A DNA stretch of 64,000 bases from Ichthyophis bannanicus (lineage: Eukaryota; Chordata; Amphibia; Gymnophiona; Ichthyophiidae), in contig CM066051.1 of NCBI GenBank assembly GCA_033557465.1, positions 101,533,026 to 101,597,025 of the forward strand, in the 5' to 3' direction. The notes under the pieces were generated by a model, which saw only the letters and a list, made by a program, of their open reading frames with translations, did no database searches and was not told where the DNA came from. This document shows, piece after piece, positions 10,663 through 19,648 of this stretch. The position numbers and the translations under genes are program-made. Every line of letters begins with the position of its first letter. Within the stretch, counting starts at the first letter, position 1.

Positions 10663-11137
10663 TTCACAGTCGAAATTCTCTAGGTCTGAACATGGTGTGA
10701 CTATTTCTCTTAGGAAAATTTAGAGTGGTGATAGTTTGGGTTATTTGTTCGGTCGATGGGATGATGAAGTTTTTCCATTGGTTGGAAGTAGTGGGACTTG
10801 CATCTATATTTGGTGTGTACATGAGAGAAGTGTTCTTGTGGGGTGTGGTATGAATGGGGTTGCTCTTAGTTATTAGAAAGTCAGCAAAGGCTTGGGGGTG
10901 TATCTTGCTTTTGTCGTTCGCAGTTGGGTCTTTCGTGAGAGTGCGTACGATGTTGAATAACTCCTTGGGTTTGTTACAAGCTTTTAGAACAAGGTTTGTG
11001 TGGTATTGTTGTTTGTGTTTGTTTATTAGATTATTGTATTCTTTTTGCATCTCCTGGTATTGCTTCAATGTGGTTTCTGATTTGTTACGTCACCAGCGGC
11101 GTTCTAGTTGACGTAGTTTCCTCTTGGATTTTCTTGC

Positions 11138-11358
11138 AAAAATGCAATGTGTGCCTTCGAGTCAGTCCTGACTCCTGGCGACCCAGAAGCTCCTGAGTTT
11201 TCTTGGCAGTGTCACTGGAAGTAGATTGCCAGGCCTTTCTTCCGAGGCAGTGGAGGGTTAAGTGACTTGCCCAAGGCCACAAGGAGTGCTAGTGGGAATT
11301 GAACCCTGGTTGCTTGGTTACCAAGTCAGTCCTCTAACCACTAGGCTACTCCTCCATT
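11138..11358 (-). mobile_element. tRNA-derived SINE with RTE-type tail
   Basis: On the minus strand: tRNA-like head with A box TAGCCTAGTGGTTAGAG and B box GGTTCAATTCCC, then body CTTGTGGCCTTGGGCAAGTC, then tail GGGTCGCCAGGAGTCAGGAC and GACTCGAAGGCACA. The tail resembles the 3' end of the RTE LINE at 52000-52020 (GGTCGCCATGAGTCGACTCT, GACTCGACGGCACTT). It sits inside L2-2. Confidence 0.8.
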
Positions 11359-12904
11359 CCACTCCACTTTACTTATTGTAGTAGAATACCATGGTGTAGA
11401 TCTAGGCCTGTTTTTGTTGTGGTGTGTGTTCTCTCGAGGTGGGAGTTGAGATGCGGCACTGATGGTGTTCCATGCATTGACAGCCTCATCCAGGTCAGTG
11501 AAATCTTTGGGTAGGGATAGAAAGGTGTCCTTGAGGAAATGCTCTTTGTTAAATGCTTTGAAGCATCTGGTCGGCTTCTTCGGTCTCTGAGATGTCTGCT
11601 GAGTTTTGTGGTGGAGCTCGAATAGTATATCATGGTGATCAGACCATGGGATTGGTGTGTTTTTAGGTGGTGTAATGAGGCCATGGTCTAGAATGCTAGT
11701 TGGTGCAAATATGAGATCTGGTGTAGAGCCAGAGCAATGGGATGGTCCCATGAGGATTTGCTTGAGGTGGATGGATTCCATTGCTTTGTGAAAAGCTGTT
11801 TCCAAAGTTGTGGATGCAGATGTGAGGTTCAGGTCTCCTAGAACAATAAGAGTCTTGTGAGGGGAGTTAGCTGTTGGATGTGTCCTCTGTTGGGGCATTA
11901 GGGCGTTGGTAGTTCAGGCAAATGGAGAGGTATTTATTTTCTGTGCTGATGATGTCACAGTATTCAGAGCTTTTGGAGGTTGATGTCTTGAGCTGTAGGT
12001 CAGATCCGGTGAGAATTCGAACTCCGCCTCCCCGTTTATGTGTCCAGGGGCAGTTGAATGCTGTGAATGTGGGTGGTGTTATTTGATTCAGGATCACCTG
12101 GTCTGTACTCTTAAGCCAAGATTCGGTGATGCATAGGATGTCAATATGGTTTTCCTGGATGTGATCGACAATAGTGTTTGTTTTGTTGCGTATCGATCTT
12201 GCGTTTATCAGGCCTACGGTAATGCGAGAGGTCTGTGGGGGATGTATGTGAGATGTAGATGTATGTGAGGATGGCTCTATGTGAATGTATCTGGTAGGTC
12301 ATCTGTGGGGATTTTTGTAGGGAGCAGAGTTTTAGTAGGTTGGGTATATGGGAGAGAGGAATGTTAGATAGGTAGTGGGAGCGTGTAAGGTTATAATGGA
12401 GGCAGTGTAGTAATATGCACTTGTTAAGTGAGAGCATATAATAAGCATTAATATGATAGCATACATTTGATGGCAGAGCGTCCATTTGTTCCTTTGAGAT
12501 CTGGACAGGAATTTGAGTGTCTTGTATGTGGGGAGAGCATGTTGAGGTGTTGGTTCAGTGTTGTTGTCCGCCATGTGGATGATATTACTCACCGCTTGTG
12601 AGGTTTTGTTTTAGAGTTGGAGCTGTAGCGCTGTAGTCTTGATTTGCGATGTGAAGAGCTTATTACGGGTCTTTTCTCGGTCCAACCTGTCAAGGGTAGC
12701 TTGGAGGTTAAAGTCTTCTTGTGAGGTGTGGTGGCTCCCGCCCCGGGTCTGCCGCCTAAGGGCCATGCCAAAGGGCCCTCTGGTGAGGCCCTCAGGCGCA
12801 GGCATGTCAGGTGCGGGCGTGCCGGGAGGCGCTTCTCTTTATGTTGGTGGTGCTGGCTTCTGCAAGGCCCTGATTGGTCTTCCGGTGGAGAGCGGGAAGG
12901 TTTG

Positions 12905-13263
12905 GTGCCTCCTGGCGAGGAGAGCCGGCGTAGCTTGGTGGGGGTCTATGAAAGACCCTTTTCTGGTTGATCTGTTACATTGAGGCTACCTCCAGGCGAG
13001 GAGAGCCAGTGTAGTTTGGTGGGGGTGTATGAAAGACCCTTTTCTGGTTGATCTGTTACTTTGGGGTTATCTCCTGGTTATGAGAGCCAGCGTAGCTTGG
13101 TGGGGTCTATGAGAGACCCTTTTCTGGTTGATCTGTTACTTTGGGGCTACCTCCTGACGAGGAGAGCCAACATAGCTTGGTGGGGGTGTATGAGAGACCC
13201 TTTTCTGGTTGATCTGTTACTTTGGGGCTACCTCCTGGTGAGGAGAGCCAGCATAGCTTGGTA
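12905..13263 (+). repeat. 81-bp tandem array within DIRS-A
   Basis: There are about four and a half units containing GAGGAGAGCCAGCGTAGCTT, GAGACCCTTTTCTGGTTGAT and CTGTTACTTTGGGGCTACC. A single unit-like stretch is on the other side of L2-2 (8655-8706), so the LINE landed in or next to this array. Open frames across it are a by-product of the repeat. Confidence 0.85.
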
Positions 13264-13379
13264 GGAGAGTTGGATCATAAGGATCCTTCTGAAGGACCCT
13301 AAACTGTCTTTTGGCCTTTTCCTTTTTTTCTCCCTTTTCTTTCTTTAAAACAAAAGGTATATTTCTAGACCTCCCTCAA

Positions 13380-14240
13380 GAGGGAGTTGAAAAGGGTTTG
13401 TCGAGCTCGATCAGGGTGCAGGTAACAGCACTTTCCTGTTTTTGCGGTCCGATGGCGGGCCATGTGCTGACGGCGCATCAGGATGTGGGCCGCTTTCTCC
13501 ATGGGATTTGGACCCTTTGTCCTCCAGTACATCCTATAGTCCCACCGTGGGACTTGACACTCGTTTTCCGAGTGCTCTTGTGTCCGCCCATCGAGCCGCT
13601 CAGGTGGGCTACCGTCAAGGATCTGTCCCTGAAAACAATGTTCTTGGTAGCTATCACTTTGACACATCAGATTTTGTAATTGCAGGTGCTTTCCTGCCGT
13701 GACGCCTTATTGACATTCTTGGCCGAAGGGGTAACCTTTTGCCTGGTTCCCTCCTTCTTGCCCAAGGTGCTCTCTCTCTTTCACATCAGTTGGGTGCTGT
13801 TCTTGCTGGCCTTTCGCCAGACCAATGCACCGGACTAAACAAGGGCTTGTATTTTGTGGACATCTGTCGTGCACTCTTGCGATATTTGAAAGTGATGAAT
13901 TACTTTCATCTTTCTGTCCTTTTCCCTGGACCCTGGAAGGGACAAGCGGCATCCAAGGCGACCTTATGTTGCTAATCAAGGACACTGTCACTTCAGCCCA
14001 CCTGATGTGGGGGGGTAGGTTTGTTTCCCAAAGGCCTCAAGGCTCATTTGACTCGGGCTCAGGTAGCTTCCTGGGTAGCGTTATCTCATGTGTTGTCCTT
14101 GAACAATTGCAGGGCGGCTACTTGGTCCTCTTTGGCTCCTTCGTGTGGCACTACTGGCTAGACGTGCATGTCCAAGTGGCCACGTGGTTTGACTCGAGTA
14201 TCTTCCACTGCACTTTTTTCCCTTCCTTTTAATGGAGTAG
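13380..14240 (+). pseudogene. DIRS-A tyrosine recombinase remnant
   Basis: Broken frames retain recognisable DIRS recombinase pieces: PWDLTLVFRVLLCPP, RWATVKDLSLKTMFLVAITL (the box leading to the first catalytic Arg) and a late WHYWLDVHVQ segment near the catalytic Tyr. In intact elements the enzyme integrates a circular DNA intermediate. Several frameshifts and a lost Arg box make this copy dead. Confidence 0.65.
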
Positions 14241-14289
14241 CTTTGGTACATCCCACTAGTCTGGATTGTTCTGTCAGGAAGATCTGGAA

Positions 14290-16998
14290 AGAGAAATTTT
14301 ACTTCCTTATCGTTTTCTCCATTCACCCCCACTCGCAGTTTGGAGACTAAGCATGCCAAGTCTTGATGATGTCATCATACTTAGGTAGTTGGCACCTCCT
14401 ACAAGACTCAGTATTCTCAGTCTCCAGGCAGCTTGGGAGTGACTTTTAGTGTAGTAGGGACTCCATTAAAGAAACCATAGGAATGAGTTGTATTGCTTAG
14501 ATGCATGGAGTATTTCGGATGTTAAAAGAATTTGGGCATAAAGCATCTTAAGGAAAAAACAAAACAAAACAGACAAGGTTTTAAAGAACTGAGGCAGAGC
14601 AAATCACTAGAGTACAGAATCACTGCGGCCACAGACTGTCAGCTGGTCATCTCCCGATCCCTGTGGGAGGGGAGAGGCGCTCTGCTTGGGGAGCGGGGGG
14701 GACACAGGTGAGCAAGAAGCCTGTAGGAATTGCCATTGGTGAGCGGTCCCGCGCTAGAGGCATAGTGATAGTAGGGGGAGCTCTGTCTGGGGGAATTGCA
14801 TGGGAACGGTGTGCTATTACGGGGCAGAGTAGGAGCAGCGGATCTAACTGCCGCCGTGCCTGGATGTTGGCGGTTCTTGGCGGGCACAGTGACAGACCTG
14901 GTGGCGCCATTTTGAGAAGACTGCGTGTCGGTTGGCGCGGGTGGAGCGCATCGTGCAGGCTGAGTGTCTCCAGTAGCAGAGGGAATTGCGGATGCTGGGG
15001 ATATTTTCACCATGTTTTGTTGTCAGAAGACTTAGATGCGCTGGTTTAGCTTTGGCCAGCGGACAGATTACTCTATGTGTTTCCACTATGGGTACTGATT
15101 GGCAAAGTGCTGCAGAGGATCAAGACTCATACAGGGATGGTGGTGTTGATAGCCCCGAACTGGCCCCGTCGGCTGTGGTAGACAGCTCTGTTGCTGCTGA
15201 CATTGCAGCGTCTGTGGTCCCTACCGGAGACAATGGATCTGCTGAGGCAAGGACCCATTCTCATGCCTCAGGTGAGTCGATTCTCGCTTACGGCTTGGCT
15301 CTTGAGAGGGCATGGTTGCGGAAAAGAGGGTATTCCACCTCGGTCACTGTGATGATGCTGAAAGCCCATAAGGAGTCTGCTTCCTTGTTGTACGTCTGAG
15401 TTTGGAGAGTATTTGAGGACTGATGTGAACAGCAAGGCTGCCGGCCCTTGTAGGCGACTTTGCCCAAGCTCTTAGCATTTTTGCAAACCGGTTTGGATAA
15501 GGCTTTGGCCTGTAGTTCAGGTGGTGGCACTGACTTGCTATAGGGGGAGAGTCCAGGGGCAGTCTCTGGGGTCTCATCCCGATGCAGTCCGGTTCCTGAG
15601 GGCCGCTAAATATGTCAGGCCTCCACTGAGGGTGTTGGTCCCTCTGTGGGATATGAATTTGGTGTTGCGAGTGTTGACAGAGGCTCCTTTCGAGCCTGTG
15701 GGGTCGTCTACATTGAAGGATCTGACCTTGAAAACAGTCTCTTTGGTAGCCATTTGTTCACTAGGAGGATTTCGGAGCTCTAGGCATTGTCGTGCCGGGA
15801 ACCATTTTTGGTGATGACAAAGGAAAAGGTGGTCCTGCGGCTGGTACCCTCATTTCTCCCTAAGGTGATTAGGGCTTTCCATCTGAATCAACCAGTTTCC
15901 TTGATGGTATTCTCAGGCGGGGGGCCACAACGGAGGACCGTCAGTTGCATTTGCTCAATGTGCGCCAGATTTTGCGCAAATACCTTAAGCAGACAGAGTC
16001 TTTTCACAAATTGGATCAGTTGTTTGTTCTTTTCGGGGGCCGCGGAAAGGTGAGGCCGCCTCGAAAGCATCTTTTGCTCGATAGGTAAAGGAAGTCATTG
16101 CAGCAGCGTACTTGTTACGTAATAAGGTATTGCCCTCAGGGTTGAGTATGCATTCCACCAGGGCGCGGGCAACATCATGGGCGGAGGCCTCTCTGGTCCC
16201 ACCGGGGGACATTTGTGGAGCGGCGACTTGGTCATCATGGCATACGTTTGTTTGGCATTATCGCATCGACATGCAAGCGGCGGTGGATGCCCATTGTGGC
16301 TCAGCAGTTATTGAGGCTGGGCTCGCAGGTTCCTCTCAATCATAGGTCTGCTCTGGTATATCTCTATAGTATGGACTGGACTGAAGGAAAAGATACGGAA
16401 GGGGAAATTAGGTCTTACCTGATCATTTGCTTTCCGTGAGTTCCTCCAGTCCAGTCCAGAACCCACCCAGTGATTATGGGTATCCTTAAGAGGTAATCCT
16501 GTACTTGAAGAATACATTGTGTGGAGGTTTGGGAGGAGTCGGGTGCCTCATCTGTGGGGGCTTCCTGCGGAGCTCACAGGTTTTTCTTCTGATAAAAAAA
16601 AAAAAAAAAAAGACGGAAGGGAATATAAGAAAGAAACGGATTGGTAGGACAGTAATTGAGGATGTTATTTAGGAGAAGACTGTAGTGGGGCCAGTTGCTC
16701 TGCTTCTGTTCGGCCGGCAGTTTCCAGCAGTTCTCTGTTAATTCAGTAGGATAGCTAAATGATTATAATCATTGCGCAAAATCAGTATTAAAGGGTTTTT
16801 TTTTGCAGTGCTTTGATTCGTGGAGTCTGCTTGGTCAATAGAATACTGAGCCTTGTAGGAGGTGACAGCTGCCCTAGGTATGATGACCTCATTAAGACTT
16901 GGCATGCTCAGTCTCCAAGCTGTTGCTGGGGGGTGACAACTCCATAGTGTGGACTGGACTGGAGGAACTCAAGGGAAGCAAATTATCAGGTAAGACCT
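14290..16998 (+). mobile_element. DIRS retrotransposon B, internally deleted, nested in DIRS-A
   Basis: 14335-14440 and 16840-16960 are inverted repeats (GGAGACTAAGCATGCCAAG against CTTGGCATGCTCAGTCTCC). An internal complementary region lies at about 16365-16460 (CCTCCAGTCCAGTCCAGAAC), matching the right end at 16935-16998 in inverted orientation. Gag and RT are missing; a recombinase remnant fills 15265-16345. The outermost left end is truncated or diverged. A stretch at 14640-15265 has no clear coding content. An A-run lies at 16594-16612. Confidence 0.75.
15265..16345 (+). pseudogene. DIRS-B tyrosine recombinase remnant
   Basis: An N-terminal SILAYGLALERAWLRKRGYS segment is followed, after frame changes, by PLWDMNLVLRVLTEAPFEPV, LKDLTLKTVSLVAI, then MHSTRARATSWAEASLVPPG and WHTFVWHYRIDMQA. 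The HSTR sequence fits the catalytic H-x-x-R of tyrosine recombinases and is intact; the upstream Arg box is lost by a frameshift near 15770. Non-functional. Confidence 0.7.
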
Positions 16999-17320
16999 AA
17001 TTTCCCCTTACCATTAATGTCCTTTCCCGGAGTCCTGCTAGACTAATCCAGGACCCGCTCTGTTCAGCCTTGTGCCTTGGACTGCAACCTTCTGTGTATA
17101 TTTGTCCCTTCGGACTATGCAGAGATTGTATATAGTTGTCCTTGTTGAGGGGTTCCTTGGGAGGATTTGGTACCTTCCATTGCTTGTTAGGAAATACTGA
17201 GGGCGCCCTCTAGCTGTACTAAGGTGTTATGCCAGTGGTGATGTCACGGCACAGTTTTATTTTCTTTTCTCTGTCTCCATCTGCTGGCAGGGGAAATTAC
17301 ACACTAGGCTGGAAAGGAAA

Positions 17321-17950
17321 TTAATGGTAAGTAAAATGTCTCCTTTCTCAGCCATGACCCGGCACTCATATCATCCAGCCCTGTTTCACTTTCCTTTCCC
17401 TGGCCGCAGATTAGCCGGCAGGAGGAGGAGGAGAATAGCATCCTTGGGCCGTGGCAGCCATGGACCCTCTGCTGCTTTGTGCCACCCGTTCAAAGTGGCC
17501 TTGGGACCTGCGTGCGAAACAGGTTACGTCCTGCGGCACCACCTCGCTGGCTGATCAGTGGAGGTAAGAGAAGAGTGGATTAATGAGGAGCAGGGCCGTG
17601 CCAAGGGCTGTGTGAGCGGTGCTGCCACACAGGACGCAGGTACAGAAGACACACGAATATCATCACTGGGTGTCCAGAAAGCCCAACAAGACCGAGTTTC
17701 TGCATACGACTGGGTGGAGGGGGGCACAAGGTTTGCAAGTCGCACAGGGCACATTTCTCGCTTGGTACAGTCCTGGTGAAGCGGGTGACCCCTTTGGCCC
17801 TTACAGCACACATCAGGAGGTGGGGAGTAGCAGCTCGAGGAAGTCATGCTGTGTGTTTTTCTATTTTAAATTGTCATGTGAGGGTGGGGGCAAGTATAAG
17901 GGTTGATCAGATGTTGCTAAGATCTCATGGTGTCCTTGTCTGCTCTCTAG
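17321..17950 (+). other. WDR83OS: WDR83OS intron 3, distal part
   Basis: Between the right end of DIRS-A and the exon 4 acceptor (CTTGTCTGCTCTCTAG). I see no coding segment or repeat I can name; short open frames on both strands look random. Confidence 0.5.
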
Positions 17951-18017
17951 GTTGTCCATTTCAGCAGTGGTGATGTCCTATCTGCAGAACCCCCAGCCTA
18001 TGTCTCCTCCTTGGTGA
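17951..18017 (+). CDS. WDR83OS: WDR83OS (Asterix) exon 4, with stop codon
   Basis: The first base completes the ATG split at the end of exon 3. The exon then encodes [20 protein letters not shown] and a final Trp before TGA at 18015-18017. This is the conserved C-terminal membrane helix and tail of Asterix. The acceptor is CTTGTCTGCTCTCTAG. The frame is intact across the 9.9-kb intron, which supports a working gene provided the nested DIRS and L2 sequences are spliced out. Confidence 0.95.
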
Positions 18018-18345
18018 CATTATGCCGGTGCTTGTCTAGGCAAAGCTCACAGCTCCCTCACTGCCCAGATTTGGACCCATCGCTCTTCAGTTGCAGCACA
18101 GAAGGGAACAGTTCTTCCAGCCAGTCCCTGCGTGTTGTGTTACAGAGAGTCTGGTGCATGGGATTCCTGGAAAGCTTTCGCGCTAAATTTCTCATATGGA
18201 CGGTTATTGAATGGGGGGATGTAGCCCTCTTTTTATAAGAAAATCTCTTGCATTTCATTTGCCAGCCAGAGTGCTGAGCAGTGTCTGCTTCTCCAGAAGA
18301 TGGCACTTCTATGGGGGAGAAATAAAGTTTCTTTATAGTTCTTGG
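18018..18345 (+). other. WDR83OS: WDR83OS 3' UTR
   Basis: Follows the stop codon and ends about 20 bp after the AATAAA signal. No other gene overlaps it convincingly. Confidence 0.75.
18321..18326 (+). terminator. WDR83OS: Poly(A) signal of WDR83OS
   Basis: Canonical AATAAA 304 bp after the stop codon, followed by a T/G-rich stretch. It is the first such hexamer after the stop, so the likely cleavage site is near 18340-18350. Confidence 0.8.
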
Positions 18346-18349
18346 GTAT

Positions 18350-18797
18350 GTGAGCTGTCCTCTTTCTGTAATTAGTTTATATGCATCAAAGTGGTGAATG
18401 AATGTCCTAAAACATACCCGTTAGCCTAAAGAAAATGGCAGAATGAATGTTGGAAGAGGCAGCCCTCTGGAGTTGGGAGAGTTCCTGGAGGAAAGGACCG
18501 TGTTAGTGCTGACAGTTGCACATTTGGACATTCCTCTGCCTGCTGCCTGCACCTTCCTGAAATGGTCCTTCGGTTTTTCAGTTCAAATTTACTGAAAGTT
18601 TACAGTTCGAACAGGAACAAGTTGCAAGAAGTAACAAATGTCTGAGAGGGAGAATCAAACTATATTCCTTAAATTACCAGCTGCAATGAACATAATTATT
18701 TCATTTGACCAGCTGACATATCATATCTCCACCACCCTGCTGCTTTCACCGCAGCTGCCAGCTCTACATTATTGAACAAAACTAGAAGCTTAATATG
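18350..18797. other. Unassigned intergenic sequence
   Basis: No exon-like or repeat signature recognised in this stretch between the WDR83OS 3' end and the RTE fragment. Confidence 0.4.
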
Positions 18798-19356
18798 TTG
18801 TTGTTAAGTGCCATCGAGTCGGATTCGACTCATGGCGACCCTCTGGATAGCTATCCTAAATTGTGTTCGGTCTACAGTCAGGTGGCTCATTGTTGACAGA
18901 CTGGTACCCATAGCTGCTGTTATTGTATCGATCCATCTCATTGCTGGCCTTCCTCTTTTGCGTTGACCTTCTATCTTGCCAAGCATGATGTCTTTCTCTA
19001 ATGATCTCTCTCTTCGCATGATGTGTCCAAAGTATGAAAGTCAAAGTCTTGTCATCTGAGCTTCTAAAGAAATCTTAGGTTTGATCTCCATAATTCAAAG
19101 GCATCAATTTTCTTCCTGTCTATCTTTTTCACTGTCCAGCTTTCACATCCATATGATGTTATTGAAAATACCATGGCTTGAACAAGTCGATTCTTTGTTT
19201 GGAGAGAGACATCCCTGCTCTTGAGAATCTTATCTAGGTCTTTCATAGCCATTCTGCCAAGAGCAATGCGTCGTCAGATTTCTTGACTGCTTGTTGCTTC
19301 TTTATTGATAGTTGATCCAAGTAGGTTAAAGTTGTTCACGATTTCAATTTCTTCTC
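18798..19356 (-). pseudogene. RTE (BovB-like) LINE 3' fragment
   Basis: Minus-strand translation gives IAIQRVAMSRIRLDGT, GKIEGQRKRGRPAMRW and MVFSITSYGCESWTVKK, the C-terminal end of an RTE-clade protein. The same family occurs as a longer copy at 48840-52026. The 3' terminus at 18798 reads CTTAACAACAA on the minus strand. Truncated at the 5' side and frameshifted. Confidence 0.85.
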
Positions 19357-19394
19357 AGCTTAATACTAGAATATTTTCAGTTCCTCTTCACCCC

Positions 19395-19640
19395 TTCAGA
19401 CGTGGGTATATGCTCTCTAGCCAGCAGATGGAGAATGAGACTGCTGAGTTAACAGCATCACCCTCTATGGGCTCCCATGAAATCTCAGCTAGCATTTCTC
19501 AGTCCAGTAGATGCTCGGGTAACCCTGTGGGGTCTTGGCCTAGAGAGGCCTATGGGCTTAGGCAGTCATGGGTTTCTCTAGAGGGTTGTCTTTTTTTTCA
19601 CAGGTTGGGATAGGAATAAGAAAACGTTTTGAATTTGTCT
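19395..19640 (+). mobile_element. Possible DIRS terminal fragment
   Basis: The phrase CTAGCCAGCAGATGGAGAA and the following GAGACTGCTGAG resemble the terminal regions of DIRS-A and its relatives. There is no coding sequence. Assignment is tentative. Confidence 0.35.
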
Positions 19641-19648
19641 TCCAAACA

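Larger units (their letters stand above)
8974..12100 (-). pseudogene. L2-2 ORF2 remnant: endonuclease and reverse transcriptase
   Basis: Minus-strand segments in order: endonuclease at about 12100-11380 (RGGGVRILTGSDLQLK, VLGDLNLTSASTTLE, PIPWSDHHDILFEL); a linker at 11068-10664; and reverse transcriptase at 10386-8974 (YRPISSLPFLAKI, QHGFRPNHSVQTLL, FIDISSAFDTVSH, GVPQGSSLSALLFN, active-site YADD, LHWLPISSRAKYK, IWNSLPEKLRS). The last 470 codons are uninterrupted. Frameshifts and two inserted elements break the rest, so no complete enzyme can be made. It is related to, but clearly diverged from, the L2-1 ORF2 protein. Confidence 0.8.
8707..12895 (-). mobile_element. L2-clade LINE (L2-2) inserted in DIRS-A
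   Basis: The 3' end is a TTTATTTTATTTATTTA repeat (8707-8740) plus the hairpin ACCGCCTT...AAGGCGGTTT at about 8753-8787. The 5' end is GC-rich (12735-12895) and 12750-12796 is nearly identical to L2-1 at 5345-5391. The host sequence GGTTGATCTGTTACTTT, a DIRS-A unit, is cut at 8706. It carries two later insertions: an L2 tail (10502-10662) and a SINE (11138-11358). Its 3' tail and ORF2 differ clearly from L2-1, so it belongs to another subfamily. Confidence 0.8.
8420..17320 (+). mobile_element. DIRS retrotransposon A, disrupted by nested insertions, in WDR83OS intron 3
   Basis: The left end (about 8437-8600) and right end (about 17190-17320) are inverted repeats of each other; shared words include CCTGCCAGCAGATGG and AGCTAGAGGGCGCCCT in opposite orientation. 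About 17000-17060 carries a remnant of the internal complementary region (CTGCTAGACTAATCCAGG). A degraded tyrosine recombinase lies at 13380-14240. Gag and RT are gone. Nested inside are L2-2 (8707-12895), an 81-bp array, and DIRS-B (14290-16998). This accounts for most of the 9.9-kb intron. Confidence 0.75.
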
